From Pseudomonas alcaliphila JAB1 (lineage in GTDB: Bacteria > Pseudomonadota > Gammaproteobacteria > Pseudomonadales > Pseudomonadaceae): 64,000 nt of DNA. The stretch is from positions 3,595,501-3,659,500 of the forward strand of contig NZ_CP016162.1 of the NCBI RefSeq assembly GCF_001941865.1, given 5' to 3'. The translations under genes were made by a program, and so were the position numbers. The notes beneath the pieces are model-generated. The model saw nothing but the letters and a program-made list of their open reading frames with translations, did no database searches and was not told the DNA's origin. Shown piece by piece: positions 7,490 through 16,707 of this stretch. Each line of letters opens with the position of its first letter. Position 1 is the first letter of the stretch.

Positions 7490-7536
7490 TCGATGATCAA
7501 CTACTGTCATTACATTGTTTACCCAGGAGAACCCCA

Positions 7537-7890
7537 ATGAGCCTTGCCCAAGCCCAATGCGAAGCCTGCCGCGCCGATGCGCCGAAAGTGACCGATGAAG
7601 AACTGGCCGAGCTGATCCGCGAGATCCCCGACTGGAACATCGAGGTACGCGGCGACCATATGGAACTGGAGCGCGTGTACCTGTTCAAGAACTTTCGCCA
7701 TGCCCTGGCCTTCACCAACGCCGTGGGCGCCATTGCCGAGGAAGTCGGCCACCACCCGGCCCTGCTTACCGAATGGGGCAAGGTCACCGTCACCTGGTGG
7801 AGCCACGAGATGCGCGGCCTGCACCGCAACGACTTCATCATGGCCGCGCGCACCGACGTGCTGGCCGCCAGCGCCGAGGGCCGCAAGTGA
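7537..7890 (+). CDS. phhB: Pterin-4a-carbinolamine dehydratase
   Basis: A 117-residue PCD/DCoH protein that recycles the 4a-hydroxy-tetrahydropterin made by PhhA. The family motif is present: [20 protein letters not shown] followed by the downstream Asp (HRNDF). Start ATG 7537 follows CAGGAG; the longer upstream reading runs through the 113-bp repeat array and is rejected. Its TGA overlaps the GTG start of phhC by 4 nt, which suggests translational coupling. The repeat array upstream separates it from phhA and could affect co-transcription or mRNA stability. Confidence 0.93.
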   Translation: MSLAQAQCEACRADAPKVTDEELAELIREIPDWNIEVRGDHMELERVYLFKNFRHALAFTNAVGAIAEEVGHHPALLTEWGKVTVTWWSHEMRGLHRNDFIMAARTDVLAASAEGRK

Positions 7891-9083
7891 GCCATTTCGC
7901 ACAGATCGCCCGCGTGCCGGGCGATCCCATCCTCAGCCTGATGGAAGCCTATCGTCTTGACAGCAACCCGGCGCGCCTGGACCTTGGCGTTGGCGTGTAC
8001 AAGGACGCTCAGGGCCTGACGCCGGTCCCCCGCGCAGTGAAGCTGGCCGAGCAGCGGCTGATCGACTTCGAGCTGACCAAGACCTACATCGGCGGCCATG
8101 GCGACGCGGCGTTCGGCACGCTGCTCAGCCAGTTGGTGCTGGGTGCGGACTCGGCATTGCTCGCCGAGCAGCGCGCCGGTGCAACGCAAACGCCGGGTGG
8201 CACCGGTGCCCTGCGTCTGGCGGGTGACTTCATTCGTCACTGCCTGCCGGGGCGCGGTATCTGGCTGAGCGATCCGACCTGGCCAATCCATGAAACCCTG
8301 TTCGCCGAAGCCGGGCTCAAGGTCGGCCACTACCCCTACGTCGGCGCCGACAATCGCCTCGACGTCGAGGCCATGATCGCCGCCCTCACCCACCTGCCCA
8401 AGGGTGACGTGGTCCTGCTGCATGCCTGCTGCCACAACCCCACCGGCTTCGACCTCACTCCGCGCGATTGGAAACGCGTGCTGGAGGTGGTCAAGGCGCG
8501 CGAACTGCTGCCGCTGATCGACTTCGCCTACCACGGCTTCGGTGATGGCCTGGAGCAAGACGCCTGGGCCGTGCGCCTGTTCGCCGCCGAACTGCCGGAG
8601 CTGTTGATCACCAGTTCCTGCTCGAAGAACTTCGGCCTGTATCGCGAACGCACCGGTGCCCTGCTCGTCTGCGCCGGCAACGCCGAAAAGCTTGCCGACA
8701 TCCGCAGTCAGTTGGCCTGCATCGCCCGCAACCTGTGGTCGACGCCGCCCGCCCATGGCGCTGCGGTGGTGGCGCAGATACTCGGTGACGACGAGCTGAA
8801 AGGGCTCTGGCTGGACGAGCTGGAAAGCATGCGCCTGCGCGTCGCCAGCCTGCGCCGTGGCCTGGTCGAGGCACTGGTGCCACACGGCCTGAGCGAGCGT
8901 TTCGCGCACATCGCCGTGCAGCGTGGCATGTTCTCCTACACCGGTCTGTCAGCTATACAGGTGCAACGTCTGCGCGAGGAATTCAGCGTGTACATGGTCG
9001 GCAGTGGCCGCGCCAACGTCGCCGGACTGGACGCCACACGGCTCGACCAATTGGCCAGCGCCATCGCCCAAGTCAGTCTCTGA
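7887..9083 (+). CDS. phhC: Aromatic amino acid aminotransferase
   Basis: A 398-residue class I aminotransferase of the AspC/TyrB type. The PLP lysine lies in [15 protein letters not shown] (about 245-260), and PLP-contact residues are seen in [10 protein letters not shown] and [14 protein letters not shown]. The C-terminal substrate arginine is in [11 protein letters not shown]. It transaminates tyrosine (and phenylalanine) to the 2-oxo acid, completing the first three steps of phenylalanine breakdown with PhhA and PhhB. The start is GTG 7887, overlapping the phhB stop in GTGA. Confidence 0.92.
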   Translation: MSHFAQIARVPGDPILSLMEAYRLDSNPARLDLGVGVYKDAQGLTPVPRAVKLAEQRLIDFELTKTYIGGHGDAAFGTLLSQLVLGADSALLAEQRAGATQTPGGTGALRLAGDFIRHCLPGRGIWLSDPTWPIHETLFAEAGLKVGHYPYVGADNRLDVEAMIAALTHLPKGDVVLLHACCHNPTGFDLTPRDWKRVLEVVKARELLPLIDFAYHGFGDGLEQDAWAVRLFAAELPELLITSSCSKNFGLYRERTGALLVCAGNAEKLADIRSQLACIARNLWSTPPAHGAAVVAQILGDDELKGLWLDELESMRLRVASLRRGLVEALVPHGLSERFAHIAVQRGMFSYTGLSAIQVQRLREEFSVYMVGSGRANVAGLDATRLDQLASAIAQVSL

Positions 9084-9286
9084 CATAGCCAGAGCGAGGC
9101 GCCGAGATCGGTGCAGGCACAGGTTTCGGCGCCCTAAAGCCGCGCAGCAAAACGGTCAGAAAATATTCAAAGACCGTTTATCGGTAAAAATAAATCATAT
9201 AAATCAGATACTTAAATAGTTATCCAGGGAAGCACTGGCCTGCTTCATGCTTGCCATCAGCGGCATAGTTCCCTAGGGTAGTTTGC

Positions 9287-10537
9287 ATGTTGTCTCTCAT
9301 TGCCCCCATCAGCTCGTTGCTGAGCGGCGTGGCTCTGCTCCTGCTCGGCAATGGTCTACTCAACACCCTCCTGACCCTGCGTGGCGTCGCCGAAGGCTAC
9401 TCCACCACGATGCTCGGCCTGATCATGTCCGGGTACTTCGTCGGGTTCCTCCTCGGCACCTGGCTGGCGACTCCGCTGATTCGACGCATCGGACATATCC
9501 GCGCGTTCGCCTGCTGCGCCGCCCTGGCTGCCATTGCCGCCCTGCTCCATCTGCTGCTGATCGATCCGTGGGTCTGGCTGCTGCTGCGTGTGCTCTACGG
9601 TCTGGCGCTGGTGACGCTGTACATGGTCATCGAGAGCTGGCTCAACGCCCAGGCACCCAACGAGAAGCGCGGCCAGGTGTTCGCCGTGTACATGGCAGTC
9701 AACCTCGGCGCCCTGGCGCTGGCCCAGCAACTGCTGCACCTGGCCGACCCGGTGCAGTTCACCCTGTTCGCCATCGCCGCTATCCTCATCAGCGCCGCGT
9801 TGATGCCCATTACCCTGACCCGCCAGGCACAGCCGAGCCTGCCCGAGACACCGCCGAGCAACCTGCGCCAACTGTGGAATATTGCGCCGCTGGCGATAGT
9901 CGCAGCCGGCCTCTCCGGCCTTGCCATGGGCGGCTTCTGGGGCATGGCGCCGGTCTACGCCAGTCTGGCCGGCTTCGATACCTCCGGCGTCGGTCTGCTG
10001 ATGACCGCGACCATTCTCGGTGGCGCCCTGCTGCAATGGCCCATCGGTATCTACTCGGATCGCCACGACCGGCGCCAGGTACTGCTCTGGGTGGTGATAC
10101 TGGCAGTCGCCCTGGCGCTGATCATGAGCCTGCTGCCGGCCGGCCCACTGCTGCTCGGCGCCATCTTCATCTGGGGCGGCCTGGCTTTCGCCATCTACCC
10201 CATCGCCGTCGCACAACTGATCGACCAGTTGCACAGCGACGAGATCCTCTCCGGCTCCGCCAGCTTGCTGATGGTCAATGGCATCGGCTCGGTGTGCGGC
10301 CCGCTATTGGCCGGTCTGCTGATGGAGCAGTTGGGCGCCAGCGCGCTGCCGCTGTACTTCGCTTGCACCCTCGGCCTGCTGGCCGCCTACACCTTTTACC
10401 GGCTGCGCCATGTCAGCGATCTGGTCAGCGGCGACGCTGCGCACTTCACGCCCATGCTGCGCACCAGCCCCACGGTATTGGAGCTGATGCCCGATGCGCC
10501 GCCCCATGAATCGACAGAGGAGACGATTCAGTCCTGA
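9287..10537 (+). CDS. MFS transporter, YcaD-like
   Basis: A 416-residue major facilitator protein with about 12 predicted membrane segments in two six-helix halves split near residue 190. It shows MFS loop features (NEKRGQVFAVYMAVN near 122, GIYSDRHDRRQVLLW near 248) and the GIGSVCGPLLAGLLM helix. The pattern resembles E. coli YcaD. The last 35 residues are a hydrophilic cytoplasmic tail. Substrate unknown. It is preceded by about 200 bp of comparatively AT-rich DNA (9150-9230) and followed by a MITE. No operon link to phhC is evident. Confidence 0.8.
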   Translation: MLSLIAPISSLLSGVALLLLGNGLLNTLLTLRGVAEGYSTTMLGLIMSGYFVGFLLGTWLATPLIRRIGHIRAFACCAALAAIAALLHLLLIDPWVWLLLRVLYGLALVTLYMVIESWLNAQAPNEKRGQVFAVYMAVNLGALALAQQLLHLADPVQFTLFAIAAILISAALMPITLTRQAQPSLPETPPSNLRQLWNIAPLAIVAAGLSGLAMGGFWGMAPVYASLAGFDTSGVGLLMTATILGGALLQWPIGIYSDRHDRRQVLLWVVILAVALALIMSLLPAGPLLLGAIFIWGGLAFAIYPIAVAQLIDQLHSDEILSGSASLLMVNGIGSVCGPLLAGLLMEQLGASALPLYFACTLGLLAAYTFYRLRHVSDLVSGDAAHFTPMLRTSPTVLELMPDAPPHESTEETIQS

Positions 10538-10543
10538 AGTCAT

Positions 10544-10685
10544 AGAACCTGTTCAAAGACTCGCGAGCTAGAGCCAGGCAAGGCGAAGTCGAGCGAAGAA
10601 GCGGAGTTTACGTGCTGTAAATGAGCATTCTGAGCTCGACTTCAACGCAGCATGGCCGACGCGCAGCAGTCTTTGGACGGGTTCT
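10544..10685. mobile_element. MITE-like element, 142 bp
   Basis: Imperfect 18-bp terminal inverted repeats (AGAACCTGTTCAAAGACT against AGAACCCGTCCAAAGACT) flank a non-coding core. The core itself is partly palindromic (GAGCCAGGCAAGGCGAAG ... GACTTCAACGCAGCATGGC). I recall near-identical short elements dispersed in Pseudomonas genomes. It starts just after the MFS stop codon. Confidence 0.7.
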
Positions 10686-10795
10686 TAAAGGCTGTTTCGG
10701 CAAGGCCTTGAGCCTACCCCAAGCAGCCAGAAACCCGGCCCGTCGGCCGCTCGCAACCGAGCAACGCCGCACCGGCCACTTCTGGAGAAACAACG

Positions 10796-13054
10796 ATGCT
10801 ATTAGCCACCGACCTGGATGGAACCTTTCTCGCTGGCGATCCCGAAGATCGCCTGAGCCTCTACCAGACCATCGCCGCCCACCCCGAGATCAAGCTCGCC
10901 TATGTCACCGGGCGCAGCCTGGAGGCGGTGCTGCCGCTGCTGGCCGACCCGACGCTGCCGCAGCCGGACTACATCATCGCCGACGTCGGCGCGACCCTGG
11001 TGCATGGCGACAGCCTGCAGCCGATCCAGCCGCTGCAGAGTGTGGTCGATGCCCGCTGGCCCGGCGAAACCCAGGTAGCCAGCGTCATCGAGCCGTTCGG
11101 CCTGGAGCGTCAGGACGTGCCGCAGGCGCGCCGCTGCTCCTACTTCTGCACGCCTGAACAGGCGGCCAACCCGGCACTGCGCGAGATCGCCGATGAGCTG
11201 GGTTGCGACCTGCTGTACTCCGCCGAGCTGTACCTGGACTTCCTGCCCAAGGGCGTGAACAAGGGCAGCAGTTTGCAGGCCCTGGCCGACTGGCTGGAGC
11301 TGAGCCACGATCAGGTACTGGCAGCCGGCGACACGCTCAATGACCTGTCCATGCTCAGCGCCAGCTTCCACGGAGTGTGCGTCGGTCAATCGGAAACTGC
11401 GCTGCTGGAAGCCACCGCCAACCACTCGCGCACTCTGCATGCCAGCCGCCCTGGCTGCGGCGGCATTCTCGAAGCCTTCGCCCATTTCGGTTTTCTCGGC
11501 GAGCACGGCATCGCAGCCGAACGCCGCCAGGCCGCGCAACCAGGCAAGGCCGAGCTGGTGATGGTCTATCACCGCCTGCCCTATGAGGAATACCGCAATG
11601 CCGCCGGCAAGCTGCAGCGTCGCCGCCCGACCTCGCCCAACGGCATCATCCCCACCCTGCTCAGCTTCTTCGGCGATGGCCGTCCCGGCTCCTGGGTGGC
11701 CTGGGCCGTACACGAGGACGGCGACGAGCCGTTCGACAGCCACACCACGGTGGACGCCGAGCGTTATCCCAAGCTCACCGCCGCGCGGGTCAAGCTGAGC
11801 AAGGAAGAAGTCGACATCTTCTACAAGCGCTTCTCCAAGGAAGCCTTCTGGCCAACCCTGCATACGTTCTGGGAACGCGCGATATTCAACGAGGACGACT
11901 GGCAGGTGTTCCTCAAGGTCAACCGCGCCTTCGCCGAACGCACCGCGCTGGAGGCCGCCGAAGGCGCCATCGTGTGGCTACACGACTACAACCTGTGGAT
12001 GGTGCCGGCCTACCTGCGCGAGCTGCGCCCGGACCTGCGCATCGCGTTCTTCCACCACACCTACTTTCCCTCCGCGGATGTCTTCAACGTGCTGCCGTGG
12101 CGTCGGCAGATCATCGGCAGCCTGCTGCAGTGCGACTACATCGGTTTTCATATTCCACGTCAGGTGGAGAACTTCGTCGACGTCGCCCGCGGCGTGTTCC
12201 CGCTCAAGACGCTGGAGCGGCAGAGCTGCGCGCCGCGCTTCATCACCTATGGCTGCGCCGTGGGCCTGGAGCGCATGACCACCGCGCTGGATACCGGCAC
12301 GCGCCAGGTCAAGCTCGGCGCGCACCCGGTCGGGCTGGATATCGACCGCGTACGCAATGCGCTGGAAGCGCCGAAGATCAAGGAGCTGATGGGCCAGTTG
12401 CGCGAGGAAATGAAAGGCGTGAAGCTGATCCTCTCGGTCGAGCGCCTCGATTACACCAAGGGCATTCTGGAAAAGCTCAACGCCTACGAGCGCCTGCTGG
12501 CCGAGAACCCCGAGCTGATCGGCAAGGTCACCCTGGTCACCGTGTGCGTACCGGCAGCGCGCGAGATGAGGGTGTACGACGAACTGCAAACGCAGATCGA
12601 ACAGGCAGTCGGTCGCATCAACGGCCGTTTCGCCCGCATCGGCTGGACGCCGCTGCAGTTCTTCTTCCGCAGCCTGCCCTTCGAGGAAGTCAGCGCCTGG
12701 TACGCCATGGCCGACGTCATGTGGATCACCCCATTGCGCGATGGCCTCAACCTGGTAGCCAAGGAGTTCGTCGCAGCGCAAGGCCTGCTCGGTGGACGTG
12801 GCGTGCTGGTGCTGTCGGAGTTCGCCGGCGCGGCGGCCGAGCTCAAGGGCGCGCTGCTGACCAACCCGCACGACCCGGCCGACCTGGCGCAGACCTGTTA
12901 CCTGGCGCTGAACCTGCCCAAGAGCGAGGCCCAGGCGCGCCTGCGCGAGCTGTTCGATATCGTCTGCTACAACGACATTCGCCGCTGGGGCGAGGAGTTC
13001 CTCGCGGGCGTGCAAGTACAGGAAGAGCCTGAGCCGCTGACGCTGGTGAGCTAG
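10796..13054 (+). CDS. ggpPS: Bifunctional glucosylglycerol-3-phosphate phosphatase/synthase
   Basis: A 752-residue fusion. Residues 1-250 are a HAD phosphatase of the sucrose/trehalose-phosphatase type (DLDGTF at 6-11, VTGRS, and AAGDTLNDLSML near 175-186). Residues 260-740 are a GT-B glycosyltransferase of the GgpS/OtsA family (WLHDYNLWMVPAYL, FFHHTYFPSADVF, SVERLDYTKGI, PLRDGLNLVAKEF). The product is the compatible solute glucosylglycerol, made from ADP-glucose and glycerol-3-phosphate and then dephosphorylated. Such phosphatase-synthase fusions are known in marine and halotolerant Pseudomonas. A trehalose-phosphate function is the alternative, but the N-terminal phosphatase arrangement favours GgpPS. 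Salt regulation is expected but not visible. Confidence 0.85.
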   Translation: MLLATDLDGTFLAGDPEDRLSLYQTIAAHPEIKLAYVTGRSLEAVLPLLADPTLPQPDYIIADVGATLVHGDSLQPIQPLQSVVDARWPGETQVASVIEPFGLERQDVPQARRCSYFCTPEQAANPALREIADELGCDLLYSAELYLDFLPKGVNKGSSLQALADWLELSHDQVLAAGDTLNDLSMLSASFHGVCVGQSETALLEATANHSRTLHASRPGCGGILEAFAHFGFLGEHGIAAERRQAAQPGKAELVMVYHRLPYEEYRNAAGKLQRRRPTSPNGIIPTLLSFFGDGRPGSWVAWAVHEDGDEPFDSHTTVDAERYPKLTAARVKLSKEEVDIFYKRFSKEAFWPTLHTFWERAIFNEDDWQVFLKVNRAFAERTALEAAEGAIVWLHDYNLWMVPAYLRELRPDLRIAFFHHTYFPSADVFNVLPWRRQIIGSLLQCDYIGFHIPRQVENFVDVARGVFPLKTLERQSCAPRFITYGCAVGLERMTTALDTGTRQVKLGAHPVGLDIDRVRNALEAPKIKELMGQLREEMKGVKLILSVERLDYTKGILEKLNAYERLLAENPELIGKVTLVTVCVPAAREMRVYDELQTQIEQAVGRINGRFARIGWTPLQFFFRSLPFEEVSAWYAMADVMWITPLRDGLNLVAKEFVAAQGLLGGRGVLVLSEFAGAAAELKGALLTNPHDPADLAQTCYLALNLPKSEAQARLRELFDIVCYNDIRRWGEEFLAGVQVQEEPEPLTLVS

Positions 13055-13107
13055 ATAGCTCATCGCGGCTGGGCGGCACTCCGTTTCAGCCGCGAAGGCG
13101 CAGTCTC

Positions 13108-13136
13108 GTTTCCCCGGATTTCATCCGGGCTACGTT
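13108..13136. repeat. REP-like hairpin, GTAGCCCGGATGAAATCCGG family
   Basis: CCCCGGATTTCATCCGGGCTACG has the reverse form of GTAGCCCGGATGAAATCCGG. A related pair occurs at 49037-49096. It lies just after the ggpPS stop. Confidence 0.65.
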
Positions 13137-13153
13137 TGCCGAGAACCTCGCCG

Positions 13154-13351
13154 TCAACCCTGCTGGCTATCGACCATGCAGTTGATCATCCACGACACAC
13201 CGAAGCGGTCGGTGAGCATGGCGAAGCGCGTCGCCCAGAAGGTGGCCTGCAGCTCCATCTGCACCGACCCACCTTCCGACAGCGCCTCATACAGACGCTC
13301 GGCCTCCGGCACGTTGTCCACCTGCAGGGAAATCGAGCAACCCTTGATGCC
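13154..13351 (-). pseudogene. C-terminal remnant of a VOC-family (PhnB-like) protein
   Basis: Minus-strand reading gives about 65 residues beginning GIKGCSISLQVDNVPEAERL and ending in a stop at 13154-13156. It contains the typical PhnB-like tail ATRFAMLTDRFGVSWMINC. The N-terminal half of the family is missing, and no start codon lies in frame near 13351. Immediately upstream the reading frame of a truncated alpha/beta hydrolase ends. The junction therefore looks like a deletion that removed the 3' end of one gene and the 5' end of the next. Confidence 0.75.
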
Positions 13352-13886
13352 CCCCGTGGGGCGGCCCGCATTCGGGAGCGGTGTCGGACGCCATCAGCAC
13401 CAGGCGCTCCACCCGCTGGGGGTGGCGCACGGTCAGGGTCGTGAGGATCTGGCAACCGTAGGAATTGCCGATGAAGGCGGCCTTGTCGATGGCACAGGCG
13501 CTGAGCCACAGGTCGAGCAGCTCGACGCTCAGCACACGCCATGGCGTGCCCGTCGCACTCTCGCCGTAGCCCGGCAGGTCCGGCGCCAGCACGCGGTAGC
13601 CCATATCGGCCAGCGCCCTGGCCAGCGGCTCCATGTAACGACTGGAGATGACCAGCCCGTGCACCAGCACCACCACCGGTGCATCGGCAGCGCCGACACT
13701 GCGGGTGAACAGCCGCCAGAGGCCGGCCTGAACATGATGACCGTCGATGCCCAGGGCGCGACTGGTGTCGCTCAGCGCCGGCGCGCTCGCCAGTTGCCGA
13801 TAGCGACGCGTGGCTTCGAAGGTGCCGAGCGCGGCGGCGATACCGACCAGGGCGTGAATCCAGGTGCGTGATGGCAGATGAGGCAT
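13287..13886 (-). pseudogene. Truncated alpha/beta hydrolase
   Basis: From ATG 13886 (preceded by CGGAG) the protein has a signal-anchor-like N-terminus and the start of an alpha/beta hydrolase: oxyanion motif VLVHGLVISSRY, DLPGYGES, and nucleophile elbow GNSYGCQ. Genuine similarity appears to stop near ASDTAPECG (about 13350-13370). The frame then crosses into VOC-gene DNA in the wrong frame and terminates at 13287. The acid and histidine of the catalytic triad are lost, so the protein should be inactive. Gene decay by deletion is the simplest reading. Confidence 0.75.
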
Positions 13887-14015
13887 AACGACTCCGATGA
13901 GCATGAACCTGTCTCTTTCGAGGTCCGGCGCATCGTCGAAGTGCCACCTTTTTTGGCAGGCCAGCGCAGAGGCAGCCTGCCAGCGACGCCTCGGGCTGTC
14001 GCACGGCGGCCGTGA

Positions 14016-15131
14016 TCAGCCGTAGATCGCCGGCTCGCGGTCATGCCGCGGGCAGGCCTGGCCATCGGCGCGGAACAGGTGGCACTTGTTGGCCATCAGA
14101 CCCGCGGCGAAGGTTTCGCCCACCGCCACGCGGCGATCGCCGTCGCTGCGCAGAGTAATGATGTGATCCACCCCTTCCAGGCTCAGGTAGATCAGGTTGT
14201 GATCGCCCAGGCGCTCGGCCACGCTGATCTGCCCGTAGAAGGCGAAGTCGGCCTGCTCACTCGCGACGAAGTGCTCCGGGCGCACGCCCAGGGTCAACTC
14301 CTCGCCGGGCTCGACGCCCGTGCCGTCGACCAGCACCCGCATGCGGTAGCCGCCGGGCATCTCGATCTCCACCGCCTCGCTGCTGGCGCTGAGCGCGCGC
14401 ACCTGGAGGAAGTTCATCTGCGGCGAGCCGAGGAAGCCGGCGACGAAGCGGTTACGCGGATAGTGGTAGAGCTCCAGCGGCGCACCGACCTGGGCGATGC
14501 GCCCGGCCTCGAGCACGACGATCTTGTCGGCCATGGTCATGGCTTCGACCTGGTCGTGGGTGACGTAGATCATGGTGGACTTCAGGCGCTGGTGCAGGCG
14601 CGAGATCTCGATGCGCATCTGCACGCGCAGGAAGGCGTCGAGGTTCGACAGCGGCTCGTCGAACAGGAACACCTTGGGCTCGCGCACCAGGGTACGGCCG
14701 ATGGCCACACGCTGACGCTGGCCGCCGGAGAGGTCCTTGGGCTTGCGTTCGAGCAGCGCGTCGAGCTGCAGGATGCGCGAGACCTCCTCCACCTTGCTGC
14801 GGATCTGCGCCTTGCCGATCTTGGCCAGCTTGAGGCCGAAGGCCATGTTCTCCGCCACCGTCATGTGCGGGTAGAGGGCGTAGGACTGGAACACCATGCC
14901 CACCGAGCGATCCATGGGCGGCAGGTCATTGACCCGCTGACCGTCGATCAGCAGCTCGCCGGAGCTGATTTCCTCCAGTCCGGCGATCAGCCGCAGCAGG
15001 GTGGACTTGCCGCAGCCGGAGGGGCCGACGAAGACCACGAATTCGCCGTCCTCGATGTCCAGGTCGATGTTGCGGGTGATGGCGGTGCCGTCGTAGTGCT
15101 TGCAGATGTTGCGCAGGGTAACGCTGGCCAT
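14016..15131 (-). CDS. malK: Maltose/maltodextrin ABC transporter ATPase MalK
   Basis: A 371-residue ABC ATPase, the same length as E. coli MalK. The nucleotide-binding domain has Walker [10 protein letters not shown] (about 36-44), signature [13 protein letters not shown], Walker [13 protein letters not shown] and the switch histidine in [11 protein letters not shown]. The C-terminal 130 residues are the TOBE/OB regulatory domain (LGVRPEHFV). Start ATG 15131 follows AGAGG on the minus strand; the upstream in-frame extension is not needed. It powers MalF-MalG with MalE. The gene lies apart from malEFG, and an IS110 element separates it from the upstream alpha-glucosidase gene, so its original promoter may be cut off. 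Confidence 0.92.
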   Translation of the reverse strand: MASVTLRNICKHYDGTAITRNIDLDIEDGEFVVFVGPSGCGKSTLLRLIAGLEEISSGELLIDGQRVNDLPPMDRSVGMVFQSYALYPHMTVAENMAFGLKLAKIGKAQIRSKVEEVSRILQLDALLERKPKDLSGGQRQRVAIGRTLVREPKVFLFDEPLSNLDAFLRVQMRIEISRLHQRLKSTMIYVTHDQVEAMTMADKIVVLEAGRIAQVGAPLELYHYPRNRFVAGFLGSPQMNFLQVRALSASSEAVEIEMPGGYRMRVLVDGTGVEPGEELTLGVRPEHFVASEQADFAFYGQISVAERLGDHNLIYLSLEGVDHIITLRSDGDRRVAVGETFAAGLMANKCHLFRADGQACPRHDREPAIYG

Positions 15132-15196
15132 GGGATGCCTCTCGAACGGGGCCGGGAACCGATGCACTCAGCCCGGCCGGAAAGCTTAAGAACCTG

Positions 15197-15219
15197 CAGG
15201 AGCCGGACAGGCTCCTGCA
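15197..15219. repeat. Hairpin GCAGGAGCC-N5-GGCTCCTGC
   Basis: A perfect 9-bp stem with a 5-nt loop, 66 bp upstream of malK. It has no U tract on either strand, so it is more likely a REP-type or mRNA-stability element than a terminator. Confidence 0.5.
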
Positions 15220-15266
15220 AACGCAAGGGTCCTGGTGTCGCGACAAGCATGAGATATCGGATCGCC

Positions 15267-15428
15267 GTAGGGTGGGTTAGCGGCGCCAACCGCGAACGCC
15301 AGGACACTCCCTATGCTGGCGCGCCGCGTAACCCACCAGGCGATTGAGCGCGTTGCACCGATGGTGGGTTACGCCGCGTCACTCATGCGCTGATGCCGGT
15401 TAATGGCGGTATGCGGCTAACCCACCCT
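15267..15428. repeat. REP/BIME block, GTAGGGTGGGTTA family
   Basis: Two inverted units: GTAGGGTGGGTTAGCGG facing CGCGTAACCCACC, then ATGGTGGGTTACGCCGC facing GCGGCTAACCCACCC. Related copies occur near 36913-36985. The block lies between malK and the non-coding left part of the IS110 element, so the IS may have targeted it. Confidence 0.7.
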
Positions 15429-15439
15429 TGTATCTCGAC

Positions 15440-15654
15440 CACAGCCTTTCAGTGAGGCTATGGTTCCCGACTGATCATCGGGGGAGAGAGTACAAGCCGC
15501 ACCCACCCTTAAGCTTCGAGCTTGCTCCGTAGATTGCGCTGTACTCCTCCGCACTCATCCATAAGTCCGAACGGTATCCAGGGCCTCGAGCTCGCATCGA
15601 CAAGGTTGGACGGATGCAGTGGCGATCATTGGAGTTCGTTGAGGAGAAAGCGAC
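15440..15654 (+). ncRNA. Candidate IS110 bridge (seek) RNA region
   Basis: IS110-group elements encode a structured guide RNA in the non-coding segment flanking the transposase. This roughly 215-nt segment lacks a convincing ORF and contains short inverted repeats (for example AAGCTTCGAGCTTG near 15512). It ends in the transposase ribosome binding site GAGGAG. The assignment is by position, from known IS110 biology; loops were not matched to target or donor sequence. Confidence 0.45.
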
Positions 15655-16629
15655 ATGACAGCTGTTGTCGGCATCGACATTGCCAAACAAACATTCGACA
15701 TCGCGACCCTGCAAAGCAACGGCAAGTACCGCACGAAGGCCAAATTGCCGAACGATCTCAAAGGGTTTGAGACGCTACAGCAGTGGTTGCTCAAGCACGC
15801 AGAGCCCCAGGCCTGGATCGTGATGGAGGCCACGGGTATCTATCACGAAGCGCTGGCCGAGTGGCTGTTCAAGCAAGGTTACCGCGTCTGTGTGCTCAAC
15901 CCGGCCCAGCCGGCCTTCTATGCCCGTAGCCAGTTGCAGCGAGTGAAGACGGACAAGGTCGATGCCAAGCTGCTGGCCGACTATGGCAGTAGGCATCTGG
16001 CTGAGCTGCGCAGCTGGCAGCCAGAGGCTCCTGAGATTCGTCGTTTAAGAGCTCTGGTGCACCGTTTGAAAGATATTCAGGAGCTGGAGCAGATCGAGCG
16101 CAATCGCTTGGAGAGCACCCAGGAAAGCAAGGTCAGAGTCTCGATTCAATCGGTTCTCGATCATTTGAAAAAGCAGACCGATGAAACATTGAAAGCGATC
16201 AAGCAGCTCTTCGATGACAACGATGACCTGCGTGGCAAGCGAGACCTGCTGACCAGCATCGACGGTATCGCCGACAGAACCGCTGCGCTGTTGCTGGCTG
16301 AGTTGGGCGATATTCAACGCTTCAACAGCAGCAAAGCGGTCACCGCTTTTTCCGGCCTCAACCCCAGGTTGCAGGAGTCGGGTAAGCACAAGGGACATGT
16401 GCGAATTTCGCGCATGGGTCCAGCCCGTTTGCGTGCAGGTCTTTATATGCCAGCCGTCTCGTCCCTGACTCACAACCAGGCCATTCGAGAAATGGGCGAA
16501 CGTATGAAAGCCAAGGGCAAAGCCGGCAAGCAGATCGCCTGCGCGGCTATGCGTAAGCTGCTGTGTATCGCTTATGGTGTGCTGAAATCTGGTCGGCCTT
16601 TTGATCCAGCACTTGCTATTGCGAGGTGA
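15655..16629 (+). CDS. IS110-family transposase (DEDD recombinase)
   Basis: A 324-residue transposase. The N-terminal RuvC-like domain shows GIDIAKQTFD (first Asp), VMEATGIYHE (Glu) and KTDKVDAKLLADY (Asp pair). The C-terminal Transposase_20 domain contains SIDGIADRTAALLLAELGD and the downstream serine region (MGPARLRAGLYMPAVSSL). The length is normal and no frame disruption is visible, so it is probably active. It uses an RNA-guided recombination mechanism, as shown for other IS110 members. Confidence 0.93.
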   Translation: MTAVVGIDIAKQTFDIATLQSNGKYRTKAKLPNDLKGFETLQQWLLKHAEPQAWIVMEATGIYHEALAEWLFKQGYRVCVLNPAQPAFYARSQLQRVKTDKVDAKLLADYGSRHLAELRSWQPEAPEIRRLRALVHRLKDIQELEQIERNRLESTQESKVRVSIQSVLDHLKKQTDETLKAIKQLFDDNDDLRGKRDLLTSIDGIADRTAALLLAELGDIQRFNSSKAVTAFSGLNPRLQESGKHKGHVRISRMGPARLRAGLYMPAVSSLTHNQAIREMGERMKAKGKAGKQIACAAMRKLLCIAYGVLKSGRPFDPALAIAR

Positions 16630-16649
16630 GCTTCAAGACGGTATCTACG

Positions 16650-16687
16650 GGGGATCGCAGTACCTGGGTAAGACCGCGATCCCCGAC
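16650..16687. repeat. Hairpin GGGGATCGC ... GCGATCCCC
   Basis: A perfect 9-bp stem with a 17-nt loop between the IS110 transposase stop and the alpha-glucosidase stop. It may be the right end of the IS or the original 3' hairpin of the glucosidase transcript. No U tract follows it. Confidence 0.5.
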
Positions 16688-16707
16688 ACTTCATGCATGT
16701 CGCGACA

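Larger units (their letters stand above)
15430..16690 (+). mobile_element. IS110-family insertion sequence (boundaries approximate)
   Basis: The element holds one DEDD transposase with about 200 bp of non-coding DNA before it and a short tail after it. IS110 elements usually lack clear terminal repeats and target duplications, and none was found, so both ends are uncertain. Host sequence is recognisable as a REP block up to about 15428 and as the 3' end of the alpha-glucosidase gene from 16708. It is inserted between that gene and malK. Confidence 0.7.

Noticed and set aside
15430..16700. Terminal inverted repeats or target duplication for the IS110 element
   Set aside because: None could be identified by eye, as expected for IS110; exact ends are left open.
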